Shown here: piece by piece, positions 23,827 through 35,619 of the stretch
How the letters are laid out: each line of letters opens with the position of its first letter
Position numbering within the stretch: the first letter of the stretch is position 1
Source of the DNA: Hydrangea macrophylla
Lineage: Eukaryota; Streptophyta; Magnoliopsida; Cornales; Hydrangeaceae
DNA: 64,000 bases
Reading direction: 5' to 3'
NCBI GenBank assembly: GCA_033977485.1
Contig: CM066989.1
Coordinates: 31,225,095-31,289,094, forward strand
Made by a program: the position numbers and the translations under genes
Notes under the pieces: generated by a model
Seen by the model: the letters and a program-made list of their open reading frames with translations, nothing else
Told to the model about the DNA's origin: nothing
Databases searched by the model: none

Positions 23827-23854
23827 CTAGCATGTATCTCGTGCAACACGCGAG
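23827..23854 (-). mobile_element. Helitron-like 3' terminus, opposite orientation
   Basis: On the minus strand an imperfect hairpin (CTCGCGTG / CACGAG with a two-base bulge, 23838-23854) is followed after 7 bases by CTAG and T. The layout is like the terminus at 18886-18916 but reversed, so this body would extend to the right. The host side in both cases is a TATATA run. No 5' end was found. Confidence 0.45.
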
Positions 23855-24460
23855 TAGGTTGTTTGTCGTAAGGAAAAAATAAAGGGAAAAAGTGGATCAT
23901 TGAGAAGAATTTGCATACAACCCAATCAAGGAGAATCTACAAAACTATTTGGATATATTATCTGTGAATCAAATTAGTAAAACATTAGTATATACTAATT
24001 ACAAACATGTAATTTCCATTCCCTTCTTGTGATTGTACTTTCATCCCTTGATCTAATTAAGCCCAAGATTATTATATATGTCTATGTAAATTCGACATAT
24101 CATATCCTGCACAGATAAAAGCAAATACACAATCTTTCATTGGCAAGAAAATAATATCCAAACCAAGGCATCCTTTTGTGCATATATATCTAAACCAAAC
24201 TAACATTAAAATTATCAAAATTTACAAAATCAATGATATCCAACACAAATCTACGCAAGTAATAGAAATGGAAGAAACTAAAACAACAGCCTTTTCCAAT
24301 GTTTCTAGACGATGATATGATAGGAATACAATCATCAATAAAATAAAGGGGAAATTGGTGAATAGAGAATTAGAACAATCATATTGGAATTAAGGACACT
24401 TAATAAGACACCTTGGTCTAAGGTCTTTAGAACATTTTTTGACAAAAGTACCCTCATCTT
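23855..24460. other. Spacer, possibly Helitron body
   Basis: AT-rich, no ORF with a motif, no tandem repeat. It runs up to the CCACCAC-rich minisatellite. Confidence 0.35.
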
Positions 24461-24474
24461 CTTCATCTAACCTT

Positions 24475-24597
24475 TCTACCAAACCCTAGTCACCATTACC
24501 ATCACCCCTAACCTCTAGCCACCACCACAACCAGCTCCGGTGACCACCACGACCAGCTCCGGTGACCACCACAACGACCTCCGATGACCACCACGAC
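24475..24597. repeat. CCACCAC-rich minisatellite at Copia insertion site
   Basis: A 24-base unit, roughly GACCACCACGACCAGCTCCG then GTGA, repeats about four times with variation. It resumes after the Copia element at 33337-33375 ('acgaccacctccgatgaccaccac'), confirming that the Copia inserted into it. Confidence 0.75.
24593..24597. other. Target site duplication, left copy (ACGAC)
   Basis: ACGAC directly precedes the 5' LTR and recurs directly after the 3' LTR at 33337-33341. Confidence 0.85.
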
Positions 24598-25604
24598 TGT
24601 TGGGTTTGTGCCCTCAAACCATTACTTTATGTATGAGACATTGACATTTTAATATATGGATATCATCTTTATATTTCATTGTGTATGTTTCTTTCATGAG
24701 AAGACTGTTTATCCTTAATTATCATAGTAAGTAATTCATGTGTGTATGGGATACATACAAGTGAGATACGAATTACTATTCTCTGATACTTAGAATTTGT
24801 CACAGTGGATGATGAGATGGATACCTTATTAGGTGTACACTGTAACATAATTAACTACCATTGGATGGAGTGATGAATCTCAATCGCTAGAGTATAACTC
24901 TTAGTTAATATGCTAGTGCTTATAGTGCATTGACGGACCTGAGCTTTCCTATTGACACTTAAGATTGTCAACAGTCGATAGGAACTCATAACTTATATAA
25001 GGTACGTGTTCTCAATCTTGAGATGATTATGAACATAGACTGTGGATATGGCTGCTTTGACTTACCAATCAGTGAGGTCTACAAAAGATCAACACTTGAG
25101 TATCTTGGGTATGTCATGTTCATAGGGTTGTGAACATATATTGTCAAGATAGAATCTACCCTCTGATTCAGAATAAGCATTCTCTTGAGAATGTCACCAA
25201 GTTGATTACTGAGAAATGCAGTCTTGTTGATAAGAGTTATCAACATGTTTGGTAATCATAAGGGGTGAATGGGACTCAAGGAATACAAGAAGTAATCATC
25301 ATTCAGGTTGACAGTAATGGTTATCCGACTACCTGAATATGATTACGAATGTTGATGGTAGAGAGACATTAGTACAACATACAAGACTAGTTATCGCTTC
25401 GAATATGTTCTTTTGTATTAGAGTTTAGTTATCATTTTATAGTGGATAAACGTTAACTGATCAATTGGTTAGTTTGCTGATCAAAGAGTTTGATCATGGT
25501 GATTAACCACTGGTCTGAGCCAACAATAAAGAGCCTAGGAGGTCCTACTCTTAGCTCCGCCAGGACACTTGGAAAGGCACATGAGGATGATGTTAAGACA
25601 TGTT

Positions 25605-25715
25605 TGATCGATCGAAGTAGTTCGATCGATTAAAGTCTAGACAGGTTCGATCGCTCAAAGATGGTTCGATCGATCGAAAGTTCGATCGATTGAAGACACT
25701 TCGATCAGTCGAAAG
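25605..25715. repeat. TCGATCGA word cluster upstream of Copia TATA box
   Basis: About seven words of the type TTCGATCGATCGAA, TTCGATCGCTC and TTCGATCAGTCGAAA in 110 bases. The cluster ends about 20 bases before the TATA box at 25736. A thinner version is at 32872-32949 in the 3' LTR, again just upstream of TATA (32972). Confidence 0.85.
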
Positions 25716-25735
25716 TTAGGTCGGTTCTGGGAATC

Positions 25736-25744
25736 TATAAATAG
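25736..25744 (+). promoter_or_regulatory. Copia LTR TATA box
   Basis: TATAAATAG in 'aatctataaatagggcagc', conserved at 32972-32980 in the 3' LTR. Confidence 0.75.
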
Positions 25745-26103
25745 GGCAGCTATCTCCATAAAAAAGAGTTTGTCGATTTTAACATCCCTAAGTTGCAGAA
25801 ACTGTTTAGGGTTCCCAAACCTTCTCCATCCTCCTCATTAAAGATCTCACCATCTCTAGTCTCTCTGGAAAGCATCCGCAGGAGACATAAGGGTGAAGAG
25901 AACCTAGTGGAGACTGCTACATCATCAAGGAAGAAGAATATCATAATTGGGTTCAAGACCTGAGGTATAACTCTTCTCCCTCTTTTGTTTACGCATCTAT
26001 AAAGTTAACGAGTAGTAGATCTTGGGCTACCAATAAGTTTTTATAACTTAGTCCTTCCACTGCGCGTTTAGAAATAATGTTTAAACCTAATTTTTCCTAC
26101 AAT

Positions 26104-26115
26104 TGGTATCAGAGC
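26104..26115 (+). other. Primer-binding site, tRNA-Met initiator type
   Basis: TGGTATCAGAGC starts two bases after the LTR end and is the standard complement of the initiator tRNA-Met 3' end used by plant Copia elements. Confidence 0.95.
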
Positions 26116-27804
26116 CTCGCTTGTTTGGATCTATAGATGCGTTTTGGAATACTAGTTTTGATTTGTATGTTGATTTTAGGACTATTTTTGAAACTGCATC
26201 GTCACAGATCTGTTTCTGTAGCAGTTTTGTAGTAGAATACAAATTTGTGATTACATTGGATGCTTGCTGGGTTCGATCGATCGAAGTTGTCTCGATCGAT
26301 TGAACCCCCTCGATTCACAAGCGATCGAACAGCGTTCGATCGATCGAACTTGATTTTGTTCGATCGATTGAACTTGGTTCGATTGATCAAGACTGATTCT
26401 CTATCCAGGTTTTCTTTTCACAGTTTTAAGTTTTTTAAAATTGTATACTTTAATTTTAAATTATTCTGTAATTTTTTCAAATTATCTGTGAAACTGAAAG
26501 TTCAATCGATTGAACAATGTTCAATCAATCGAAGGTTCGATCGATCGAACCTTTGTCGATCGATCGAAGTGTGACAGAGAACTGAGATGCTGTTTTAAGT
26601 TCTATTTCAGTATATAAAAGAGTTTATGTACTGTGTGAATCAATTAAGGGTTCCAAAGGTTACATATGTTTATTATATATGTGTGGATATGTGTGCGACT
26701 AACCCTTTTACAGCAAGCTTAGTCCGCTATCTCCCATGGCACCAAGTCTTTTAATTTTTTGCATTTAATTGTTTGAGATTGGTGGATATTGTTTTAATTG
26801 TTGTTTTGGTTTTAAGGCACATGTAAAGGGCACTGCAACTTCAATCCTTCGAAAAGGAAAGTCTCACCGGTTTTCCTAACTTTTTATTATGTCGTTGCTA
26901 TCTCCTTTTCTAGAAAATTGTAAGCTTCGAAAGAAGCATAGGAATTTTGTAATAGAATAGAAAATCCATGAAGATGGAAGAGTAAGCCATTGTCCATGAA
27001 GATGGAGCCGGAGGCAACCAAACCAAGAGGAGGTTCTCTGAAGATAGAGCCATGGGAGATAAAGGCATCGTTTAGATGCTTTTATTTTCGTTTTTAGTTT
27101 TTTTGTTTTATGTGATTGGTTTGTGATTGGCATTTAACTATATTGTTACTACTTGCATGCACGTAAACCAAGTTTTTTAAAATAAAATTCAAAAACCATT
27201 TTCAACGCATTAGTAAACATTGGATGTTTATGGGTAATGTGTAGAAACTTTTTCTAAAAGCAAAACCATTATTTACTAAAGCTAGTAGGAGAGGTCTTGT
27301 TAATAACACCCACAATCTTCCATTAACGGTTCACTGTAAGATGAGCAGTGCATTCTGTGTCACCTCGTCAGGGGTGATCATTCCATACGGAGGGTACACT
27401 ATTCATTGGTTACTAGATGTGAACTTTCTATGGATAGGATCAATCAGACGTGTTAGAAGGTGACCACCATACAGAGGCGCTACTTGAGGCGGTTGTGATT
27501 GGATCCTAGTTAATGGTACACACTAGCTAAGCTATGGATAAGAGATCCCACACGTGGCATTATTCAAAAACATAGAGATCAAAAGGGTTCGGGAGTCATA
27601 ACTTGTTTTTGCAAGAGTTCCATGGCGGAAAAGTCGTGATTAATCGAAAGATCGAACATTGACCACCACACAGAGGCTTTACTCTTTCGTTTTGATATTC
27701 TGGCGACTTTGTTTTAAAATAAGAGTTTTAAGGATTTTTTTTATTTTAAACTGTCAAATTCTAATATCCACATTTATTTTGTTTTTGATTTTTAGTAAAT
27801 CGTC
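26116..27804 (+). mobile_element. Copia leader, with more TCGATCGA words
   Basis: There are 1.7 kb between the primer site and the gag ATG, long for a Copia. Two word clusters lie at 26270-26390 and 26500-26575 (TCGATCGATCGAA, TTCGATCGATTGAA and variants). No ORF with a recognisable motif; the ORFs at 26260-26574 and on the opposite strand are artefacts of the repeated words. Confidence 0.7.
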
Positions 27805-30800
27805 ATGTCTGGATCTACATTTAGTCCTCTTGCTACCATACTTACACAAAACAAGTTAGCAGGAAATAATTACACTGAATGGAAATGAAACCTTGACATC
27901 GTATAAAATGCGGAGGATCATATATATGTCCTCACCACCCATGCCTTGAAGAACCCGCAGCAAATGCTTCGGCAGCTGCCAGACGCGAGTTCGATAAATG
28001 GAAGAAATCGAATGGAATGGCCCATTGCTACATTCTGGCCTCAATGGCTGGTGTGTTGCAACACCAATTCTAGTCGAGTAATTCTTCTAGTGACATTATC
28101 ACATCCCTGAAAAAGATGTTTGGGGAGCTTGGCAGGCCTGCCAAACAAGTAGCCATGTAGAAGATAATGAGTGCAAAAATGTCGGAATGGACTCCAGTCA
28201 AAGAGCATGTTCTAAAAATGATTGTTTATTTAAACGAACTGGAGACCTTGGGAGCCAACATCGATGTACAGATCCAAGTTGATATGATCCTCAATTCGCT
28301 GTCACCTTCATTCGCTCAATTTAAACTTAACTATAATATGAATTAAATGAATTTTCCAATGAGCGAATTATTGAGTTCTCTTTTGGCAGCAGAAGGGGTG
28401 ATCAAGCCTGGGGTCAACGTTTTGAACGTTGAGAAAAGCTCTTGCTCTTCCCGATCTTCGCCGAAAGGGAAAAAAAGGGAAGAAGAAGGCTGGCACTAGA
28501 GGTCCAAGTGTTGGACTGGTCCCTAAGATTGTAAAATCTAAGGAAAAAGGTAAGGGCAAAGAGAAGGTGGGTGGCCAAGGTAAATGAAAGTGTTTCCAAT
28601 GCAGTGAGAAGGGCCACTGGAAGAGGAACTGTCCAGAATTCTTAGCTACAAGAGTTCAAGGTATGATTGAATCACATGTGATTGAAGTAAGTTTTATAAC
28701 GGATACTTCAAACACTTGGTGCATTGATTCTGGTGCGACTAACCATATCTGTAATTCATTGTAGGGGTACAGATCAACCAGGAAATGCAGTGATGGGGAA
28801 ATCGTGCTGACTCTGGGATCTAGAGCAACCGTTTATACAGTTGCTATAGGAGTAGTAGTTTTAAAGTTTTTGGACAATAAGACAATAGTTTTATCAGATG
28901 TACTTTACGTCCCTTTAATGAGACGTAATTTAATTGCAGTTTCAAATTTATCGAATAATGGTTATTCTTTTCATTTTGGAATAGAAGTTGTCATTAAAAG
29001 AAATAGTTCTTTTATATGTTCTGGTGTTAAAACTAATGGCTTGTATGTGATTACTCCCAATATTTCTAAAGACTCTTGTATGGAACTTAATAACTCAGTG
29101 GTAACTGTACCATCTAAAAGAAAGGAACATTCCACTAATCCAACAAGGCTTTGACATATGAGGCTTTGATATATCAATCTAAATAGGATTGGCAGACTAG
29201 TAAAAAAAGGGGTCTTAGGAGATTTGGTTCTTGAACCAAAGGAGGTCTGTGAATCTTGTTTAGAGGGTAAGATGACCAAAAGGCCCTTTTCTGCAAAGGG
29301 CAATAGGACCAATGCATTGTTGGAATTAGTTCATACTGATGTGTGTGGACCAATAAATATTAGGGCAAGGGGTGGTTATGAGTATTGCATTACATTTACT
29401 GATGACCACTCTAGGTATGGATATGTGTACCTAATGCAGCACAAGTCTAAAACCTTTGAAAAGTTCAAAGAGTTTAAGGCTGAAGTAGAGAAACAATTGG
29501 GCACACATATCAAGTCCATTCGATCTGATCGAGGTGGCGAATACCTCTCTAATGAATTTATTGATCACCTCGTACAGAATGGGATTCAATCACAGTTGAC
29601 TGCAGGTACGCCTCAGCCAAATGGTGTAGCGGAAAGAAGGAATTGGACTCTTTTAGACATGACTAGGTCGATGATGAGTTATTTAGAGTTGCCATTATTG
29701 TTGCCATTATTTCTTTGGGGTTATGCTTTGGAAACCGCTGCGTACATACTAAACCTAGTACCAAGCAAATATGTTCCTAGGACACCACAAGAGATGTGGA
29801 TTGAGCGTAAGCCTTCTTTGCAATATGTCTGGATATGGGGGTGTCCGACACATGTGCTGAAATGAAAGATGAGTAAGTTGGAATCTAGATCGAAAATATG
29901 TTACTTCGTAGGGTATCCAAAGGGTACTTATGGATGGTATTTTTATGATCCAAGAGAATAGAAAGTGTTTGTTAGTACAAATGCTATTTTCTTGGAGGAT
30001 GATTATATCATGAACCATAAACCTAAGGGAAGGATAGATTTGAGAGAGATAGAAGGAGAGCCCTCAATCCAACTCGCAGTTGATAATGATGTAAGACAAG
30101 AAAATACCACTTCTTCACCCATTTCTGCACCGATACCTCATCATTGTGGGAGGATTATCAGCCAGCCTAATAGATACATGTTCTTACGAGAAGTTTTTGA
30201 AGCTATCTCCATAGAATCTGAATCTGATCCTGTCACATACGAAGAGGCAATGGCTAATGTTGACTCCGTTCATTGGGTTAAAGTTATGAAGACTGTATTG
30301 GAATCTATGGATTCCAATCAAGTCTAGGATCTTGTAGAACTTCCAGCCAACATTAAATCCATTGGTTGTAAGTGGGTTTACAAGAGGAAAAGAGGATCTG
30401 ATGAAAAGGTTAAGACCTTCAAGGCTAGGCTTGTAGCGAAAGGTAATACTCAGAGGGAGGGCATTGACTATGAGGAAACCTTCTCGCCGGTAACCATGCT
30501 CAAGTCCATCAGAATACTCTTATCCATTGCTGCATGCCTAGATTATGAGATCTGGCAGATGGACGTCAAGACTGCATTCTTGAATGGCAATCTTGAGGAG
30601 GATATCTATATATAACAACCAGAATAGTTCATAGCTGGCAGAAATGGTAACTTGGTATGCAAGTTACAAAAGTCCATTTATGGGCTTAAGCTGGCATCCA
30701 GGAGTTGGAACATCAGATTTGACCAAGAGGTCAAGTCGTTTGGTTTCATACAGAACCTGGATGAACCTTGTGTATACAAGAAGTGTGAAGGGAAAGTGGT

Positions 30801-31803
30801 ACCTTTTCTTGTGCTTTACGTTGACGATATTTTACTCATTGGAAATGATGTAGCGGCGTTGTCAACGGTCAAGGTTTGGCTAGCTATTACTTTCGATATG
30901 AAGGATCTATGAGAGGCGAGATATATTCTTGGGAAAAAGCTCTTTCAGGATCGTAAGCGAAAGATAATAGGATTATCTCAAGCTGGTTATATCGAGAAGG
31001 TGCTAACTAGGTTTTCTATGGATAATTCGAAGAAAGGTTTGTTACCTTTCAGGCTTGGTTTAGTGTTCTCTAAGGACCAGTGTCCAAAGACACAGGAGGA
31101 GAGGAATTGCATGGCAGGAATTCCCTATGCTTCGGTAGTGGGAAATCTCATGTATGCGATGTTATGCACTAGATCAGATATTTACTTTGCCGTAGGCATG
31201 GCCAGCAGGTATCAATCGAATCTAGGTCCACAGCACTGGACGGTTGTTAAGCACATTCTTAAGTACCTGAGAAGGACTAAAGATTGCATGCTTATGTACG
31301 GCGACAGTGAGTTAATTCCAGTAGGATACACTGACTCGAACTTTATGTCAGATAAAGATTCGAGTAAGTCGATATCCAGACATCTCTTTACCTTGGGAGG
31401 TGGTGCTATAAGTTGGAAGAGCATTAAGAGGAAATGCATTGCAGACTCAACTACAAAAGCTGAGTATGTGGCTGCTTGTGAAGCCACAAAGGAAGCTGTT
31501 TGGCTCAAGAAGTTCTTTATGGAGCTCGAGGTGGTACTAGCATCACTGTCACCTATTACGCTTTATTGTGATAATAGTGGGGCAATGGCTCAGTCCAAGG
31601 AGCCAAGGAACCACGGGAAGGGAAAGCACGTAGAGCGGAAATATAATCTATTTTTGAGATATTGTTCAACGTGAAGAAGTGACTGTCACCAAGATTGCCA
31701 CAACTGACAATATTGTTGATCCGTTTACAAAGGCCTTGCCATAGACGGTCTTTGATCGTCATCTTGATAGTCTAGGCCTTAGATGCAATCATGTATGGTT
31801 GTG
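27805..31803 (+). pseudogene. Copia gag-pol polyprotein, decayed
   Basis: The ATG at 27805 opens MSGSTFSPLATILTQNKLAG in the frame that carries nearly all of pol. Domains in order: gag; a CCHC zinc knuckle CFQCSEKGHWKRNC at 28591-28632; protease with CIDSGA near 28730; integrase at about 29150-29865 with D, D and E in HTDVCGP, RSDRGGE and GVAERRN; reverse transcriptase at about 30350-30910 with QMDVKTAFLNG and YVDD at 30817-30828; RNase H with SKSISRH, KAEYVAA and LYCDNSGA to about 31650. The frame is crossed by many stops, for example soon after NYTEWK, at the ends of the integrase and RT segments, and by frameshifts in gag and near 31650. The tail contains DNIVDPFTKALP and ends just before the 3' LTR. 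It cannot make a full polyprotein. Confidence 0.95.
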
Positions 31804-31819
31804 AGTGCAAGTGGAAGTT
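31803..31819 (+). other. Polypurine tract region of Copia
   Basis: Purine-rich GAGTGCAAGTGGAAG lies directly before the 3' LTR at 31820, where the plus-strand primer of Copia elements sits. It is interrupted by pyrimidines and followed by TT, so it may have decayed. Confidence 0.6.
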
Positions 31820-33336
31820 TGTTGGGTTTATGCCCTCAAACCATTACTTTATGTATGAGACATTGACATTTTAATATTGAATATTAGCTTTATATTTCAT
31901 TATGAGACATTGACATTTTAATATTGAATATTAGCTTTACATTTCATTATGTATGTTTCTTTCAGAGATGACTGTTTATCCTTAAGTATCACAGTAAGTA
32001 ATTCGTGTGTGTATGAGATACATACAACTGAGATACGAATTACTACTCTCTGATACTTAAAATTTGTCACAGTGGATGATGAGACTGGATACCTCATCAG
32101 GCCTACATTGTAACATAATTAACTACCATTGGATAGAGTGATGAATCTCAATCGCTAGAGTGTAACTCTAAGTTAATATGCTAGTGCTTATAGTGCATTG
32201 ACGGACCTGAGCTTTCCTATTGACACTTAAGACTGTCAACCGTCGATAGGAACTCATAACTTGTATAAAGTACGTGTTCTCAATCTTGAGATAATTATGA
32301 ACACAGATTGTGGATATGGCTGCTTTGACTTACCAATCAGTGAGGTCTATAAAAGATCAACACCTGGGTATCTTGGGTATGTCATGTTCATGGGGTTGTG
32401 AACATATATTGTCAAGATAGAATCTACCCTCTGATTCAGAGTAAGCATTCCCTTGAGAATGTCACCAAGTTGATTACTGAGAACTGCAGTCTTGTTGATA
32501 AGTAGTTATCAACATGTTTGGTAATCATAAGAGGTGAATGAGACTAAAGTAATAAAAGAAATAATCATAATTCAGATTGACAGTAACTGTTATCCGGCTA
32601 CCTGAATATAATTATGAATGCTGATGGTAGAGGGACATTAGTACAACATACAAGTCTAGTTATCGCTTTGGATATGTTCTTTTGCGTTGGAGTTCAATTA
32701 TCGTTTTATAGTGGAGTAAACGTTAAATGATCAGTTGGTTAGTTTGCTGATCAAAAAGTTTGATCATGGTGATTAACCACTGGTCTGAGCCAATTATAAA
32801 GAGCCTAGGAGGTCCCACTCTTAGCTCCACTAGGATACTTGGAAAGTTACATGAGGATGATATCAAGACAGGTTCGATTGATTGAAGTCTAGACAGGTTC
32901 GATCGCTCGAAGATGGTTCGATAGATTGAAGCCACTTCGATCGGCTGAACGTTAGGTCGGTTCTAGGAATCTATAAATAGGGCAGCTGCGTCCAGAAAAA
33001 AGAGCTCGTCGATTTTAACATCCCTAAGCTGCAGAAACTGTTTAGGGTTCCCAAACCTTCTCCATCCTCCTCATTAGAGATCCCACCATCTCTAGTCTAT
33101 CCGAGAAGCATCCGCAAGAGACATAAGGGTGAAACAACCTAGTGGAGGCTGCTTCATCATCAAGGAAGAAGAATATCATAATTGGGTTCAAGACCTGAGG
33201 TATAATTCTTCTCCCTCTTTTGTTTACGCATCTACCGAGTTAACGAGTAGTAGATCCTGGGCTACCAATAAGTTTTTGTAACTTAATCCTTCCACTACGC
33301 ATTTAAAAATAATGTGTAAACCTAATTTTTCCTACA
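31820..33336 (+). mobile_element. Copia element 3' LTR (1517 bp)
   Basis: The LTR runs from TGTTGGGTTTATGCCCTC to CCTAATTTTTCCTACA. It differs from the 5' LTR by scattered substitutions and a tandem duplication of about 50 bases near 31857-31955 (the 'gagacattgacattttaatat' block occurs twice). It is followed by ACGAC at 33337-33341, the right copy of the target duplication. Confidence 0.95.
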
Positions 33337-33341
33337 ACGAC
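33337..33341. other. Target site duplication, right copy (ACGAC)
   Basis: Matches 24593-24597 exactly and leads straight back into the CCACC minisatellite. Confidence 0.85.
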
Positions 33342-33536
33342 CACCTCCGATGACCACCACTCATCATCCTACCTATGATTCGTGACTCCTCTTGCAAAAA
33401 CGACTGAAATCATCAAACAAAATGATAAAAATCCACAACAAAATAATAAAAATCCACCACAAAATCACTGAAAATTGACTATCAACAAGAAGTTTTGAAG
33501 AAAATCAGACGAGTTTGAATCAATAATTCATCTCTT

Positions 33537-34200
33537 CTTTTCGTCTTCTCAAGCTTGAAGCTCTAGTTTCATCATATGAGTGGAGATTTCTTTGAGCAAC
33601 TAAAAAAAATTCAGTTTCTCACATCTATTTATCATTCTCAATCCTTATTTCCTTCGAACAAGTCGTTCTCTAAGAAAACAAAGTGAAAATTTTACTAAAC
33701 TAATTTGGCTATAATAAGAGAAATTTCTCTTACGATTACCTATTTTCGTCTTTTCAAGCTTGAAGCCCTAGTTTCATCATAGGAGTGGAGATTTCTTTGA
33801 ACAACTATCAAAAAAATAATAATAATAAATAATAAATAATAAATAAAAACGCAGTCTCTCACATCTATTCATCATTCTCAATCCCTATTTCCTTCAAACA
33901 ACTCGATGTTCTTTAAGAAAACAAAGTAAAATTTCACTTAACTGCTTTGACTATAATAAGAGAAATTTCTCTTAAGATCACCTCTTTTCGTCTTCTGAAG
34001 CTTGAAGCCCTAGTTTCATCATAGAAGTGGAGATTTCTTTAAACGACTCCAAAAACAATTTAGTCTCTCACATCTATTCATCATTCTCAATCCCTATTTC
34101 CTTCGAACACCTCGTTCTTCTCAAAGAAACGAAGTGAAATTCCACTTAACTGATTTGACTATAATAAGAGAAATTTCTCTTAAGATAAATCTTAAGAGAA
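33537..34200. repeat. About 210-240-bp tandem repeat, 3 copies
   Basis: Each unit starts CTTTTCGTCTTCTCAAGCTT, includes 'gccctagtttcatcatag' and 'tctcacatctattcatcattctcaatcc', and ends with an exact 18-bp palindrome TAAGAGAAATTTCTCTTA (33715-33732, 33957-33974, 34165-34182). The middle unit gained an (AAT)n-like insert near 33810-33850. A partial inverted copy of the palindrome follows to 34215. Confidence 0.85.
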
Positions 34201-34284
34201 ATTTCACTTAAGAGTTTGACATCCTACTATGCCTATGGCCTTACAAGGCCAATCACCGAAAAAATGAAAAAATAACTTACTTGG

Positions 34285-34795
34285 AAGGTGGTGGAGGCTC
34301 AGGATGGTGGTGGTGGTGGCTCATGGTAGTGCACAAGTGTGGTGGTCAAATGCAATTTCTATGATTTTGAATATCAAATGTAAAAATCAAAGCAACACAA
34401 AATAATGAATTGTGTTACCAACAAAATCAGATCTAGATCTGTTTTTTGCCGTAGTGCTGGTGTTGGTGGTGATGGAAATGGTGTTGGTGGCCATGGGTGA
34501 TCTAGATCTGTTTTTGTAGTGTTGTCCGGACATGGCCGTGGTGCTGGTGGCCGACGGTGGTCGCGACGATGGTGTTGGTGGTCGTGGAGGTGGTGGCCGG
34601 TGGTGGAGGCCATGGCAAGAGTGGAGTATCTCTGTGTTAATGGTTGTGGCGATGGTGGTGGCCGGCGATGGTGGCCGGCGATGGTGGTGGCGATGGTGTT
34701 AGTCGCCAGTGGTGGTGGTCGGAGGTCGCCGGAGTTGGTGGTCGGAGGTCAGGTAGGGGTGGTGGTAATGGTGGCCATGGGAGGATGAGAGAGAG
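34285..34795. repeat. GGT/GGTGGC-rich low-complexity region
   Basis: Degenerate GGTGGTGG and GGCCGG words with repeats such as GATGGTGGCCGGCGATGG. It is roughly complementary in style to the CCACCAC block at 24475-24597. The Gly/Trp-rich and Arg/Pro-rich ORFs on either strand are products of composition and are not called. Confidence 0.7.
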
Positions 34796-34799
34796 AGCT

Positions 34800-35505
34800 C
34801 ACTGTTTTTTTTTTCTTTCTTTTTTATGAGACAGATGAAATGAGGTAGTTTGGTAAGATAAAAATATTGAAATGGACTTGAAGAGTGAAATGTTGATGTT
34901 ATGGACTAGGGCTAAAAAATTGGCTTGGACTTTTATCCTTGTAGAGGTTATTGTTAATTGGTTATCCTTTAAATAAATATTGTCCAACCTTAGGGACCTT
35001 GGGCCAAGCCTCCCTAAAATAAACATGCTAGACAAAAAAGATAATATGTTCCGTTGAACATCAATATGAAGATGGAATAACAAATTTTAATTAGGTGAGA
35101 ATGAATGCAGTCATTGGATATCTACTATTATGATCTTTTCCAGCATTGCTCACTGTACATTATTCAACCAATAAACTGAGGATCAGGATTTTCAAAGATT
35201 AATAATATTTCCAGTTTCCAGGCAAAATAAAAATACCCTTTAGACCTTCTCCACTTGCTATCTATCCAAGATGGATGAACATGCACATTTCAAATGAATG
35301 CAGACTTGTTTTTGAGCTATAAAAATGCATTCATTTATTTCTTTAATGTACTTTTGAATTTGAGTATTCAATATAATATAAGTGGAAGTGTTCAAAATAT
35401 TCAAACAAGGGCACGAACTTCTGGTTTCCCATTGGCACTACAAAGGATAAGTTCTACACTCGAATCTAAGTAGTTGCTTTTGCATACGTAGTCATCAATC
35501 AACTG
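34800..35505. other. Spacer, no gene
   Basis: AT-rich, with no motif-bearing ORF on either strand and no clear repeat. Confidence 0.45.
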
Positions 35506-35508
35506 AGT

Positions 35509-35614
35509 AAAATATAAATAAATTGAAATCATGCAACCTTTTCAGATTAGTGAGTGGTGACAAAATATAAATAAATTGAAATCATGCAACCTTTTCAGAT
35601 TAGTGAGTGGTGAC
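35509..35614. repeat. 53-bp tandem duplication
   Basis: The block from AAAATATAAATAAATTGAAA to 'gattagtgagtggtgac' occurs twice in direct succession (35509-35561 and 35562-35614) without visible change, so the duplication is recent. It borders the MITE at 35620. Confidence 0.9.
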
Positions 35615-35619
35615 AAATA

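Larger units (their letters stand above)
24598..26101 (+). mobile_element. Copia element 5' LTR (1504 bp)
   Basis: The LTR runs from TGTTGGGTTTGTGCCCTC to TTTTTCCTACA and is repeated at 31820-33336. A TATA box (25736-25744) is preceded by a cluster of TCGATCGA-type words (25605-25715). By eye the two LTRs agree at somewhat more than nine bases in ten over their first 450 bases, so the insertion is not recent. Confidence 0.95.

Noticed and set aside
26260..26574. ORF rich in FDRSN peptides (and the antisense ORF 26202-26390)
   Set aside because: Translation of TCGATCGA word clusters in the Copia leader.
34374..34829. Gly/Trp/Arg-rich and Pro/His-rich ORFs on both strands
   Set aside because: Low-complexity GGT/CCA repeats; no family.
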